The notes under the pieces are model-generated. The model was not told the DNA's origin and did not search any database. It worked only from the letters and a program-made list of their open reading frames with translations. The position numbers and the translations under genes are program-made. Source: Catenaria anguillulae PL171 (taxonomy: Eukaryota > Blastocladiomycota > Blastocladiomycetes > Blastocladiales > Catenariaceae). From it: a stretch of DNA of 64,000 nt. Shown one piece after another: positions 54,879 through 64,000 of the stretch. Location of the stretch: contig MCFL01000043.1 in the NCBI GenBank assembly GCA_002102555.1, positions 62,001 through 126,000 of the forward strand, written 5' to 3'. Position 1 is the stretch's first letter; each line of letters begins with the position of its first letter.

Positions 54879-57800
54879 ATGTCAACAGCAATGCCGCCCA
54901 AGAAGCAACTTAAACGTGGCGGTAAACGCAATCGTCAAGATAATGCTGGCCCTGACGCACCACTCCCTCCTGGTCTGCTCGTTTCCCCAGACGTGCACTC
55001 CGCTTGGCAATCAGGAAAAGCGCAAGTCGGCTTCATGCTACCGGTCGCAAACCAGCTGGCTGATCTCGCCTCAGGCTCTGTGCTCTCAACATACTCTCCC
55101 ACTGCCAACATGGTCCACCTACAAGGCTTCGCTCAAGAGCAAGTGGTTCGCGCGACAAACCAAAACATTGCACCTACAACCTATGTCCCCATTGCTGGCA
55201 CTGCCACCAGAACCGCACCTGCTTCAGAATTGACTTCTTTCCCACGTGGTCCCACTCAACCCGACCCTGAGTCGTTTGTGGCATTGTCGCCTCCCACCCA
55301 ACCTATCGACACGCCTTTCACATCCCTCACTCCCGCCCAACCTGTATCCGCTCCCGCGTCATTTGCTGCTTGCACACCCGCCCAACCTGTATCCGCTCCC
55401 GCGTCATTTGCTGCTTGCACACCCGCCCAACCTGTATCCGCTCCCGCGTCATTTGCTGCTTCCACACCTGCCACTGCACATTCCGCTGGGTCCGCTTGCC
55501 CGCAATCCGGTGCTTTCCCACTCGCTCTCTCCGCTCATGCCCAAACCGCTCCCACGCCATTTGCAGCGTCCCCGTTTGCCACGACCCAACCCGCCACTGG
55601 ACCATCCCCATCATTCCCACCTGTTGCTTCACATGCCACACAACCTGGCGCGGCGCCATTTGGTTCTTTCCCATCTGCCACCCCGCTTTCCGTCACCGCG
55701 AGGGCCGCTGCCACCGCCAGCACATCAAACATCCTAAGTTTTGGTCCCTCGACAACCAAGCGTCCTATTCCAGATGTTACCGACGCACCTTACATGAATG
55801 TACGCGCGACTCGTGCGGCACTCTCACCAGGTTTCCCGCAATACTCTGGTTGCTCAACACACGCCCATTTTTTTGTCCTGTGTCGCAGACGGTCTGTGGC
55901 AACTGCTCCAAAATGAAGTCCTTCAACGATGACCTGCAGCAACAATACAAGATCGCTCTCAATCAAGAATGCCGCCGTTGCCCACAAGTCAACGCCGCGC
56001 TCACACGCCTCCAAAACGAGCTATCCAACTGCGTCAAGTGTGCTGCCACCCAACGCATTGTATTCAAGCTCAACGAGGATATTCGCCAGCTTACCAATGG
56101 CATCGAGGAGGAAAGGGCTAGGTTGGCTGCCTGCGATGCGCGGGCAAAACGACTCGAGGGAGAGCTTGCCAGTTCCAAGCGGTCCATTGACGATTACCGT
56201 GGTATTGTGGCTGAGCTGCAGAAGGAGGTAGCTCAGCTGAACGGGAAAATCGAGGATGCGTACTTCAAAGTTGACGACGAGGAGCATCAAGCTTGGATCG
56301 CAAAGCAAGGGCGCAAGGAGGCGGAGAAGGAGAAGCGGCGAGCTGAGCACGAGCGCAAGCGCCAAGAGGAGATGTGTATATCGATGGAGCAGCGTATTTT
56401 GCAGCTTGAAGCCGAGTGTGACCGTTGGCAAGAGAGCAACCGCCGGCTGTTCGAGCGGCAGAGCCACATCGAGTCGGGTATGCGCATGACCGAGGTCGAT
56501 GCCCGCCTCGCGCGTCAACAGGCTCGTGTCTGGTACGAGCGCTTCAACATGCTTTCCATTGCCACATCTGCAGCTGCCGCACCTCCTGCACCTGCCGACA
56601 CAGAGCAAGTCGCCGTCGCCGCTGCTGATGCCCCATGCGGTGTCGGTCTCTTGGACAAGCCGACAACTGCACCTGCCGACAAGTTTGATTGGGCGGCCTT
56701 GTCTGCAACTGCTCTCGATTTTGCGCGCTGCCTCGAACTGTACAAGAAGAAGCTCCCGCAGGGAACAAGTGTCAAGCATCCATTCACCCTGCGTGAGCTT
56801 ATCCCCATTGTGGGCGAGGATTGCCTGCTTATTGGATTCATCAAGGCGGTCATGCAACTGGGTCCGACGCACGAGTATTCCGAGTTGCAAGCGATTGGAG
56901 CCGCGTATGGCCTCTATGGCATGTCAAACCGCCAGGCGACGCAGTACAAGTTTGCGGTCACCCGCTTGCTCATTCGGCGTGGCCTGAGTACCAACTCACT
57001 CGACACCACGGCTCATTTGGGCCTGACCTTGTCCAAGTCCGGATTTTGGCGACGGTACAAGGAGTTCCAGGGCTATTTCGTGCAGGTAGTGCAAGATTGG
57101 CTTGGCAAAACGATTCCTCGGTACTTCCTGATTCTCAACATCGATGATTATCATGGAATCCACAAGAATCGGTTGGCCGATATGACGTCCAAGGCTGATG
57201 CAAATCATTGCCGGTATTTCTTTTTGCCCCTATTTCCATTTTTGCTTTTTCGGTCGAATGCGTTAATTCTTATACTTTTCCTTATCGTAGCACGTCTGTT
57301 CTTGGTCATGGCCAGTGCCCGCCCGTCAGTATTCGGCCTGATATGCCCGCTGTTCGCAGCTGCCTCCAAGTCACTGCCGTCATTGAGTACATGCGCGAGT
57401 CGTGTCTGACTGACGAACGGCAAATGCCTGCTTTCGCCGTCACGTTCTTGGATGCGAACAAAGATCTCGTGTGCGACATTGTCGGTATCGAATCGGTCGA
57501 CGCCATGACCCACTCGTATTCAGAGTCGATTCTTGAGGAGCGCAACAAGCGCGGGTTGGGTGTCGGTACCAGCAGCAGGTGCATTATGGCCGGGTTCCAG
57601 GAGGGCGACCTCAAGACTCACGAACATTATGCGTCTGCACTTCTTGAGCTCATTGGCAACTACCCGCTTCTCGCAGAGTACGCCAAACAGTACCACATGT
57701 TTTTCCCGGCCGATTTCCCTGGTCAGCAGCAGGTACGACGTGCGGTCGACATGCTTGCTCGGTACAAGACGAATATGGGCCCAGACTCAAATCACCCAAC

Positions 57801-59595
57801 TGTGCCGGACGCGATGGCGGGACTCATTCCCATTCTTGGTCCGCTGCACTTGTCTCTCAACTTGCGCACGACCCTGTTCAAGGTTCATTACGCCTTTTTC
57901 GCCATGCTCTACCTTGGTGCAACTGGCAAGAAGCTGCCCGAGTCGCCCTCCACGTACCGCATTGACCTGGTCATTGCCTGTCTCGCCCGCGCTTGGTGCA
58001 TCATCCGCAACGACGTCCTGGCGTTGGTAAAGCAAGCGGGACTTGACATCAAGAAGCGCCCCGACTTGCACTACTTGCTCTTTGTTTTGGACGAGTGTGT
58101 TCCCCTCGCGTTCTCTGTGTACGAGCGCATCTTCCGCTCTGGTCGTTTCGACGAGTACTTTGCCGCCGTGTTCCGTTCCGCCCGTCTCATGCTCCTGATG
58201 AACCGCAAGAATTACAAGTTTTTGACCCTCGTCTTCTGCTCGGACGTACTGTATTGGAAGGCTTGTCGTGGCGACCTGTACCAGACGCTTGCCACCAACC
58301 TCGTGTCCATCAATGATTACCCCGTCGAGAACCAGCATTCCTTGATTCGGACCGCGACCCGACCAACAGATACGTTCCAGCAAATGTTTTTGCGTGTTTG
58401 CGAGATTGTTTGCTCTCGGCACGAAGAAGGCAGTTTGGAGGAGCTTGCCGGCCGCCGGGTCCGCTCACCCCCGTCTCGACCGTTCTTCAACGCGTTGACG
58501 CTGGCGTTTGCCAATGAGCTCGTCGCCGCCTTCCAACGAGTGCTTCAACCAGACCCGCCCGCTGCCCCTGCTCCCTCCAGCAATGAATCAACCTCGTCAT
58601 CGACGCCACCGCCCACGCCGTCCGCCGACTCGTCAGATCCTTCAACGGCAACTGCATCATCCACAACGGCCCATGAGGCACCCGCCCCAGACCAACCTTC
58701 CCATTCAGATCCATCCTCTGCCGCTTCCTCGACTACGCCGAGCCTCGAATCATCTGGACGGGTCACTCGCTCCCGAGCGCGCGCATTGGCCTCGGCCGAG
58801 GCATCGGCCCCAACCCTCACCGAGCAAGCACATGTCGCACCTTCCGCCGCACCTTCCACACCATCTGCTCCCGCTGCGTCGCCCGCTGCAGCACCCGCTA
58901 CGACCTCCGAGCGGGCTCAGCAATCAGAGGATACGCTGCCACCGCCGCCTCCCAAAACGTGGCGTCCCGATGCGTCGGCGTCTCAGATTGGCAAGGTGGC
59001 TGATAAGATCGAGCTAGCCTACCTTGGGATCGGTAAGGTTGACTCGAAGGCAATGCCCGCCGCCTACTCGTCGCACCACCTACGCACCTACTCGCTGCGC
59101 CCGTTGACCGCGAAAGAGGTCGAAAGGAACAGTCGATGCGACCCGCGGTTGCACACATGCTGGGCATGCCTCTCTAGCACGGAACAAGAGCAGATTCACT
59201 TGGCTCCGTGTGCGCACTGGTTCCACGAGTCCTGCTTCGAGTTGCACAAGAATTGTGAGCCATGCTGCAACATGTATGGCAGTGGGTTCTCCAAGCTGGC
59301 CAAATTGTTCAATGGCCATCATGAAAAGGCCATGGTTGGCAATGTGGGCACAGTGGGTGGTGTGGTGGATAGTGCCGTGGAGGAGGAGGAGGAGGAGGAG
59401 GAGACGGACGATTTGTCCGCCGGGGCGGATTCAGATGACGAGGATCAGGAGGATGGAGCCGTTGGTGTCAGCGCACGATTGAAGCCCATTGTCGTTGATT
59501 TGGGTGACAAGCTCAAGTCGGCCATGGTAGCGTTCACGGGCAACGATGCTTGCGAGGTTTCCGGGATTGATTGGATTGGGTCGCAGGTCGCATAG
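54879..59595 (+). CDS. IDDYH-motif transposase-like protein with coiled coil and RING-like finger
   Basis: Three exons, 54879-55799, 55889-57213, 57291-59595; 1,516 residues, no internal lesion. Order: basic N-terminus; Pro/Ala/Ser-rich region with a 15-residue repeat (about 150-200); Cys pairs TVCGNC and CPQVNAALTRL..CVKC; a long charged coiled coil (about 330-530); then a domain with YFLILNIDDYHGIHKNRLAD near 725, PILGPLHLSLNLRTTLFKVH, LFRSGRFDEYFAAVFR and VSINDYPVENQHSLIR. From memory, the same ordered blocks occur in a very large uncharacterised family of Rhizophagus and other early fungi; the paired Asp and repeat-like copy number suggest a DDE-type transposase, which is inference. After a Ser/Pro/Ala-rich linker comes a RING-H2-like finger near 1372-1410 (CWAC, CAHWFHESC, CEPCC), then an acidic tail. 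Alternative: a domesticated host gene. Confidence 0.7.
55332..55466 (+). repeat. Three tandem 45-bp units
   Basis: Units start at 55332, 55377 and 55422 and are nearly identical; the third diverges only at its end. Each encodes PAQPVSAPASFAACT. It lies in the low-complexity N-terminal region of the IDDYH protein, in frame, so unit number can vary without breaking the gene. Confidence 0.9.
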
Positions 59596-59793
59596 GCACA
59601 TGTCGTGGGATCGTGGGACAGTGTGTTTGTATATAAGGAAAGGAGTGTTTGAATGTGCATGTGAAGGATAATGATTCTGTCGCCACTGGACGATATCGAC
59701 GGAGAAAATAACCGGAAATGGTCAGATAAAATGGTCCATGTTCAAACCCCTCTGGCTCACAAGAAATGCTCGAAAAGAGGTAAGACACAAAAC
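59596..59793. other. 3' flank of the IDDYH gene
   Basis: A short flank with no recognised element before the tRNA-like sequence; no inverted repeat matching the 5' side was noticed. Confidence 0.3.
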
Positions 59794-59862
59794 GGTCGTC
59801 GGGATTCGAACTCAGGGCAGGGAGACATTGACCCCGTCGCGCTGCGGGTCGGCCACAGACCC
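59794..59862 (-). pseudogene. tRNA-like element, probably a decayed tRNA
   Basis: On the minus strand there is a good Pol III B box (GAGTTCGAATCCC), an A-box-like TGGCCGACCCGCAGCG, and a GGGG/CTCC stem around a 7-nt loop TCAATGT. However the acceptor ends GGTCTGT and ACGACC pair only partly, the T stem has mismatches, and position 33 of the anticodon loop is not T. No confident anticodon can be given. It may be a tRNA pseudogene or the head of a tRNA-derived SINE. Confidence 0.4.
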
Positions 59863-60017
59863 TTTGTGATGAATGTTCAGATCAAAAAATCGCCGAACAG
59901 ACAAGTCAGGTCACGTGCTTCGCTTCCGACAGCCGAACTCGCAACCCCTGCTACATGTCGCTTCAAACGCGTCTTACCACCAACCACCTACAGCAACGGT
60001 GCATTCACAGCTTCTCG

Positions 60018-60390
60018 CTACCACACTGGTACTGCGTCTTGCAACCGCTTATAGAGCTCGAGGACCACAAGGACGCCTTCTTCGCTTGACTTGGCCAATG
60101 CATCAACAATCGCTGGGTGGCTCCACACAACCTGCTCCTGCCCAAGATGTTCAACGCACATATCAATGTTGACATTTGCACCTCCAACAGTGCCATCAAG
60201 TCCTCTTCATGAATGTGTATAGGGGTCATGACCGCGCAAATGTTGCACTTGCCCTGGCCAGTGTGCAGCAGGACGTAAATGGGCAGCCTCACGTTGTTGA
60301 TGAAAGTTGATGAAATCCAGCGCGACCTTGGCGCCCGTTACATCACACCAAATGAAGCCGTTTGGCGGATTTTGGATTATCATGAAGTCC
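60018..60390 (-). pseudogene. Small coding relic, possibly ankyrin-repeat-like
   Basis: The minus strand has short frames of protein-like composition that do not join: MIIQNPPNGFIWCDVTGAKV then ALDFINFHQQ, and downstream in another frame HPAIVDALAKSSEEGVLVVL then ELYKRLQDAVPVW before a stop. The last part has the spacing of the ankyrin-type repeats (A..G...VL......) seen in zoosporic fungi. Identification is weak. Confidence 0.25.
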
Positions 60391-60572
60391 TATAATGTTT
60401 TCGCTTAATATACATAAACGTCTTGGTATACTGTCGCATGTCGTGTAGCCACAACGTGGCGGGTGGCGCTAGTATTTCTTGCATCAAGTCAATAAATCGA
60501 TTCACTGACATACAGAGACTGCTTGAATATGTCTCCACCGCATCAATGCGAATGCAGGCGCATTCCCACACT

Positions 60573-62933
60573 TCAATCGACATCCAAGTCAGGCGCATCC
60601 TCGTCCAACCACGCATTCCCACCATGCCTCTGGCAACAATGCACACTTTGGATCAGGTCGGGTCTCTTGCCAGCATCCGGCTCCATCCCAAACAGCTCAT
60701 GGTAATCCAACAACAGCTCGTCATTCACAACCACGTGCCGAAGCTTGGGACACGGCGACAGTTCCCTGGGATACGGTGCCAGCAACTTTGCCACAATGGG
60801 GTCGGCGCGCGTCCCACGCATTTGTCGAATGATGGTGAGGTTGCGCGTGGGCTTGCTGAACCCAATGCATTGCGCCAGCGTCAGCTCAGGGAACTGGCTC
60901 AGCAGTGCGGGAATCGAGTCACGTGTTAAGAAACGGTGCCGTATGTGAGGACCGTTGGTCGACAAGGCAAATGATTTGAGTCGAGGGCATCGAGGCAGGA
61001 GATCGTGCACAGTTCTGGGCGCAGGCTGTACTACGGTTGGCCGAGGCGTCGCAGAGAACCTGTCGCGGGCCGTCGACAGAAACAGGCAATGCGAGTAGAC
61101 GGAAAAGGACTCAAGGTTTGCGAGCGTGACGAGACGACTCAGGACTGGAATCACGGTGCGTGTAGCAAATGGGCGGGCAGTGGCCGTGGCCGTGGTGGTC
61201 GGTTTGCGCCAATTGCCAGGGTGAACGATCCGGCTGAGGGGCAGAAAGGATGGCGAGTTTGGCTTTGCGTGCTGAGGTGGCAGAATGAACAATTGGACCA
61301 GCTTGAGTCTCAGGTGCTTGATGCCATGTAATAGGCCCGGATGAATGCCAACGGTCTGGGCGGGCAAAGTGTTTTCTCGGTCATACCCATGGCCAGGGCC
61401 GCAGTCGAGTTGCCTGGATCCATGCCCTGCCAGCTCGAGCGTCAAGTTGCACAAGTGACCACGCGTGGCCTTGGCGCATTGGAGCGGCGACCTCTGGATA
61501 TCGGCCAGTCGCTCAAACGCTTCCGTCACGGGTGCCGACATGTATGCGTCAGCGACACATGCAACGTAGGTGGAAACATAGAGTGTCTTCAATGGCTTGC
61601 CGCCAAATACGGGGGACTTGTCGGTGCGGCGAATGAGTCGATCCAGATGGTACATGATGCGGTCCATGGCGCATGCGACACTGCGCAGGTCCAAGTCGAC
61701 AAGGTTGGGAAAGCCCGCGGCAATGTTTTGAATAATCTTGTCGACCGTTTTGCTGTGCATGAACAGACAGCACATGATGGACAGGCGTGACACGTTGGCG
61801 AATGGGCCTTGCGCAATTCGAGAAAACATGGCGACGCTGAACGTATGAAACTGACACATCTTGTGACGTGGATCAAGCATCAGGGTTTCCGGGTCGGGGC
61901 CATCAATCACCACATGCGAGCACTGCTGGCGGACGTTGACATTGATCGCCTCCAAGAGCGACGAGATGGCGGGTGCATAGGACGCGGTGACGGCAACCTG
62001 CTTGCCTTGAACAATACATGGCTTGGAGGCGTAGTCAAATACGTAATCCTCGCCAACCTTCAACCCAGTGTATCCTTCCATTCCCTTGGACAGCGATGTC
62101 GGGGTGGGCGAGTCGGACTGGAAGCCCGTGTGAAAGTACACGTCGCCAATGGCCCAAGTGGGCTGCTCTTGAATGCTGACGAGCTCACGAAATGGGACGA
62201 TGCAATGGTTCGGGACGCTCGGGTTTGAAGCGTTGGTGACGCTGACTTGTCTATTGCGCCAATCGATCGAGTTGACAAACTGCGGCGCATAACCAAAGCG
62301 GGTGCCCGCATTTGTGCATTCGACGGGATAGTTGGTCAGAATGCACGAGATTGGCGTTTCCATGTTGCCTAGAAAACGGCCACGGCGGTCACGGAGGATT
62401 CTTGCCAGGTCCGCAAAACCGACCAAGAGGCAAATAGTTTCGGCGCCCATACTTTGAACTTGTGAAAAATCCACTGTCGTCAAATTCGGTGCCAATCGAG
62501 CGATGCGGGCAAGCAGCGGCATGGGGAGTTGATTCGCGACGTATTGGCCGCAGACTTGGGTCACTTTGGACATGGACGGCGCCAAAGCCGACCGTTGCGC
62601 GTACGGCTGGCATTGTCGCATGGACGGAAGCAGCATTGCAAACTGGGTTTGGATGACGAAGGTCTTGCCGACCCGAATCGACTTGACGTGTCTTGCGAGG
62701 TCTGGTCGATCATGGAGGGTTGTGGCAAGCCGTGGCAGCGCCGTGCAAGATTCGATGTGCAAGTTCGTGTACAGCGCGGGAAGTGCGGCCGCGGCCAAGG
62801 CCTTGCAGGTGCACGCAAGGTTCACCAGCTCGATTTGCGTCAAGTAATCGCACGAAGTCAATGTCTGGAGCAGATCGTCTGGCAGGCCAATGAACGTGAG
62901 CTTGCATCTGCCCCTGGGAGATTGGGCAAGCAT
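60573..62933 (-). CDS. F-box-like protein, outlying member of the cluster family
   Basis: One exon, 786 residues, intact, opposite strand from the main cluster and 18 kb away. F-box-like start: LTFIGLPDDLLQTLTSCDYL, LVNLACTCKALAAAALPALY. Family blocks: RLATTLHDRPDLARHVKSIR, FADLARILRDRRGRFLGNM, FVNSIDWRNRQVSVTNA, VPFRELVSIQEQPTWAIGDV, DYVFDYASKPCIVQGKQV, FPNLVDLDLRSVACAMDRI, TVGIHPGLLHGIKHLRLKLV, PNSPSFLPLSRI and YPRELSPCPKLRHVVVNDEL. It shares traits with both subgroups. Probable cullin-RING substrate adaptor by family analogy only. Confidence 0.75.
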   Translation of the reverse strand: MLAQSPRGRCKLTFIGLPDDLLQTLTSCDYLTQIELVNLACTCKALAAAALPALYTNLHIESCTALPRLATTLHDRPDLARHVKSIRVGKTFVIQTQFAMLLPSMRQCQPYAQRSALAPSMSKVTQVCGQYVANQLPMPLLARIARLAPNLTTVDFSQVQSMGAETICLLVGFADLARILRDRRGRFLGNMETPISCILTNYPVECTNAGTRFGYAPQFVNSIDWRNRQVSVTNASNPSVPNHCIVPFRELVSIQEQPTWAIGDVYFHTGFQSDSPTPTSLSKGMEGYTGLKVGEDYVFDYASKPCIVQGKQVAVTASYAPAISSLLEAINVNVRQQCSHVVIDGPDPETLMLDPRHKMCQFHTFSVAMFSRIAQGPFANVSRLSIMCCLFMHSKTVDKIIQNIAAGFPNLVDLDLRSVACAMDRIMYHLDRLIRRTDKSPVFGGKPLKTLYVSTYVACVADAYMSAPVTEAFERLADIQRSPLQCAKATRGHLCNLTLELAGHGSRQLDCGPGHGYDRENTLPAQTVGIHPGLLHGIKHLRLKLVQLFILPPQHAKPNSPSFLPLSRIVHPGNWRKPTTTATATARPFATRTVIPVLSRLVTLANLESFSVYSHCLFLSTARDRFSATPRPTVVQPAPRTVHDLLPRCPRLKSFALSTNGPHIRHRFLTRDSIPALLSQFPELTLAQCIGFSKPTRNLTIIRQMRGTRADPIVAKLLAPYPRELSPCPKLRHVVVNDELLLDYHELFGMEPDAGKRPDLIQSVHCCQRHGGNAWLDEDAPDLDVD

Positions 62934-63343
62934 GATGCTCGTTGGTGTTGACGGATACTGTTGCCTTCAAGCTATGACGGGACTTGGTAGCGTAAGATTA
63001 AGATGCGAATTGCACATGGTCGCCCGCTGGCGTCGCTTCAAGTTGCGCTTGTCGGGGATTGCCGCCCATGTCCATTCATGGGATGGGAACAGAGCTCCAA
63101 CGGCGACGCGATCGACTGTGACTTAACGCTCAATTGGTCACATGATCATGGCATTAACATTCCTGAAGCTTGCAATTCATTGTGACCGTGAGCCGGATGC
63201 TGACGGTTATGATACTACCTACTTGGCCCCACGACTCGCTGCAATACAAACACATCATGCTCCCTGGCACGACTAGATCAGGAAGAGTTCCCTTGTGGCA
63301 GCGGGCAGCTCGCCATCCAGTGCCCACAACAGCCGCTCCAGCC
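62934..63343. other. Intergenic between outlying F-box gene and right-edge gene
   Basis: About 400 nt separating divergently oriented genes, presumably with both promoters. The plus-strand frame of the following gene is open across part of it, so that gene's start could lie further left (ATGs at 63197 and 63257). Confidence 0.4.
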
Positions 63344-64000
63344 ATGGCACACCCAACCATTGGGCCTATGTATCAACGTCACAGCTCCGGCCACCCCCTC
63401 TGCTGCGCTGCGCTGTCCGCGCCAAACAAGCGCAATTCCAACGACTTGGACTCAATCGCCGCCGCGATTCAACCGGATGCCATCACCAATCTCATTGCCA
63501 ACGACCCGCGCGGCTCAATGGACGCCATAACCCCGAGTGCACCCAAGAAATCTCGACTTGCCAACCCAAAGTCGAAGTCATCAAGTCCCGATGATGATAC
63601 AATCACCGCGGGTTCAACCAAGGCCGATTGGACGAAGGTCATTGGTCGCCATATGCGTGGGCGTCGGCTGTGCATGCACGCAGACGACCCGGCGACCACA
63701 GCCCGCATTATTTACCTTGCGGCTGGTATTCCCGAGGATTTCACCACACCTCAAGTGGTACGTTTCCCGCGCTTCCATTTGCATCCCCAATTGCCGTACT
63801 AACCCAGCCTGCAATCTAGATCGCCACAGCCATTCAGGACGGCGACCGGACGACTGCCTTCGGGGTAGGCGGACCCCTCAAGGCGATCATGAAGCAAGCC
63901 GTCGAGGAAGTCCGCGAGGTAGTCGCGGCCTTGCAGATCGAATCACACGATCCGAACCTCGTCACGTCGGCGTACTCGGGTGACGAGAAGGACTGGGCGC
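63344..64000 (+). CDS. Unrecognised protein, 5' part only (runs off the window)
   Basis: Exon 1 from ATG 63344 (earlier in-frame ATGs possible) to 63757; intron 63758-63819 with donor GTACGT, a textbook branch site TACTAAC at 63797-63803 and acceptor CTAG; exon 2 from 63820 continues to the window end. The visible 190 or so residues are polar with a basic Ser/Lys stretch, then ADWTKVIGRHMRGRRLCMHA, a short hydrophobic part, and after the intron IATAIQDGDRTTAFGVGG and an acidic helix. No domain was recognised. It resembles the N-terminal region of some mobile-element-encoded proteins only in composition, so no function is assigned. Confidence 0.5.

Noticed and set aside
59794-59862. Functional tRNA-Leu(CAA) or tRNA-Ile(AAT)
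   Set aside because: Neither anticodon choice gives a paired anticodon stem with U33, and the acceptor stem is mismatched.
1-64000. CRISPR arrays, bacterial operons, rRNA genes, integrated virus
   Set aside because: None seen; gene structure is eukaryotic with spliceosomal introns throughout.

Overview
The window looks like nuclear DNA of a zoosporic (flagellated) fungus. Genes are moderately GC-rich and are interrupted by short GT-AG introns, mostly 60-100 nt. Three genes belong to families tied to motile flagella or centrioles: DRC1, an FSIP1-like protein and C2CD3. Transposase-type remnants and a Glomeromycotina-like repeat gene fit an early-diverging fungus. Blastocladiomycota is the most plausible placement, but that is inference; no rDNA or other decisive marker is present.

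Layout. 0.3-4.8 kb: meiotic MutS homologue MSH4 (+). 5.0-10.3 kb: a divergent pair, FSIP1-like (-) and dynein regulatory complex subunit DRC1 (+), with a start-to-start gap of at most about 0.36 kb. 11.1-13.3 kb: a second divergent pair, the small subunit of serine palmitoyltransferase (-) and the spliceosomal GYF protein CD2BP2/Lin1 (+). 15.1-19.3 kb: an ABCC4-type ABC transporter, followed by a tRNA-Met(CAT). 20.3-26.8 kb: three tandem paralogues of an unrecognised seven-transmembrane protein. 27.3-30.2 kb: a ZCCHC7/Air-type zinc-knuckle protein with an Arg/Asp-rich tail.

30.6-42.3 kb is a cluster of one fast-evolving, intronless F-box-like family: three intact genes, one gene broken by a single-base frameshift, and three relics. 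A fourth intact member lies at 60.6-62.9 kb on the other strand. 42.6-50.6 kb holds a third divergent pair: an alpha/beta-hydrolase fused to a cysteine phosphatase (-), and C2CD3 (+).

51-60 kb is a mobile-element-like island. It contains a dead KDZ-type transposase with three in-frame stops, an apparently intact 1,516-residue protein with an IDDYH motif and a RING-like finger, a degenerate tRNA-like element and a small coding relic. The right edge holds the start of an unrecognised gene. All gene models were assembled by hand from reading frames, splice consensus and remembered family sequences; no database search was run.
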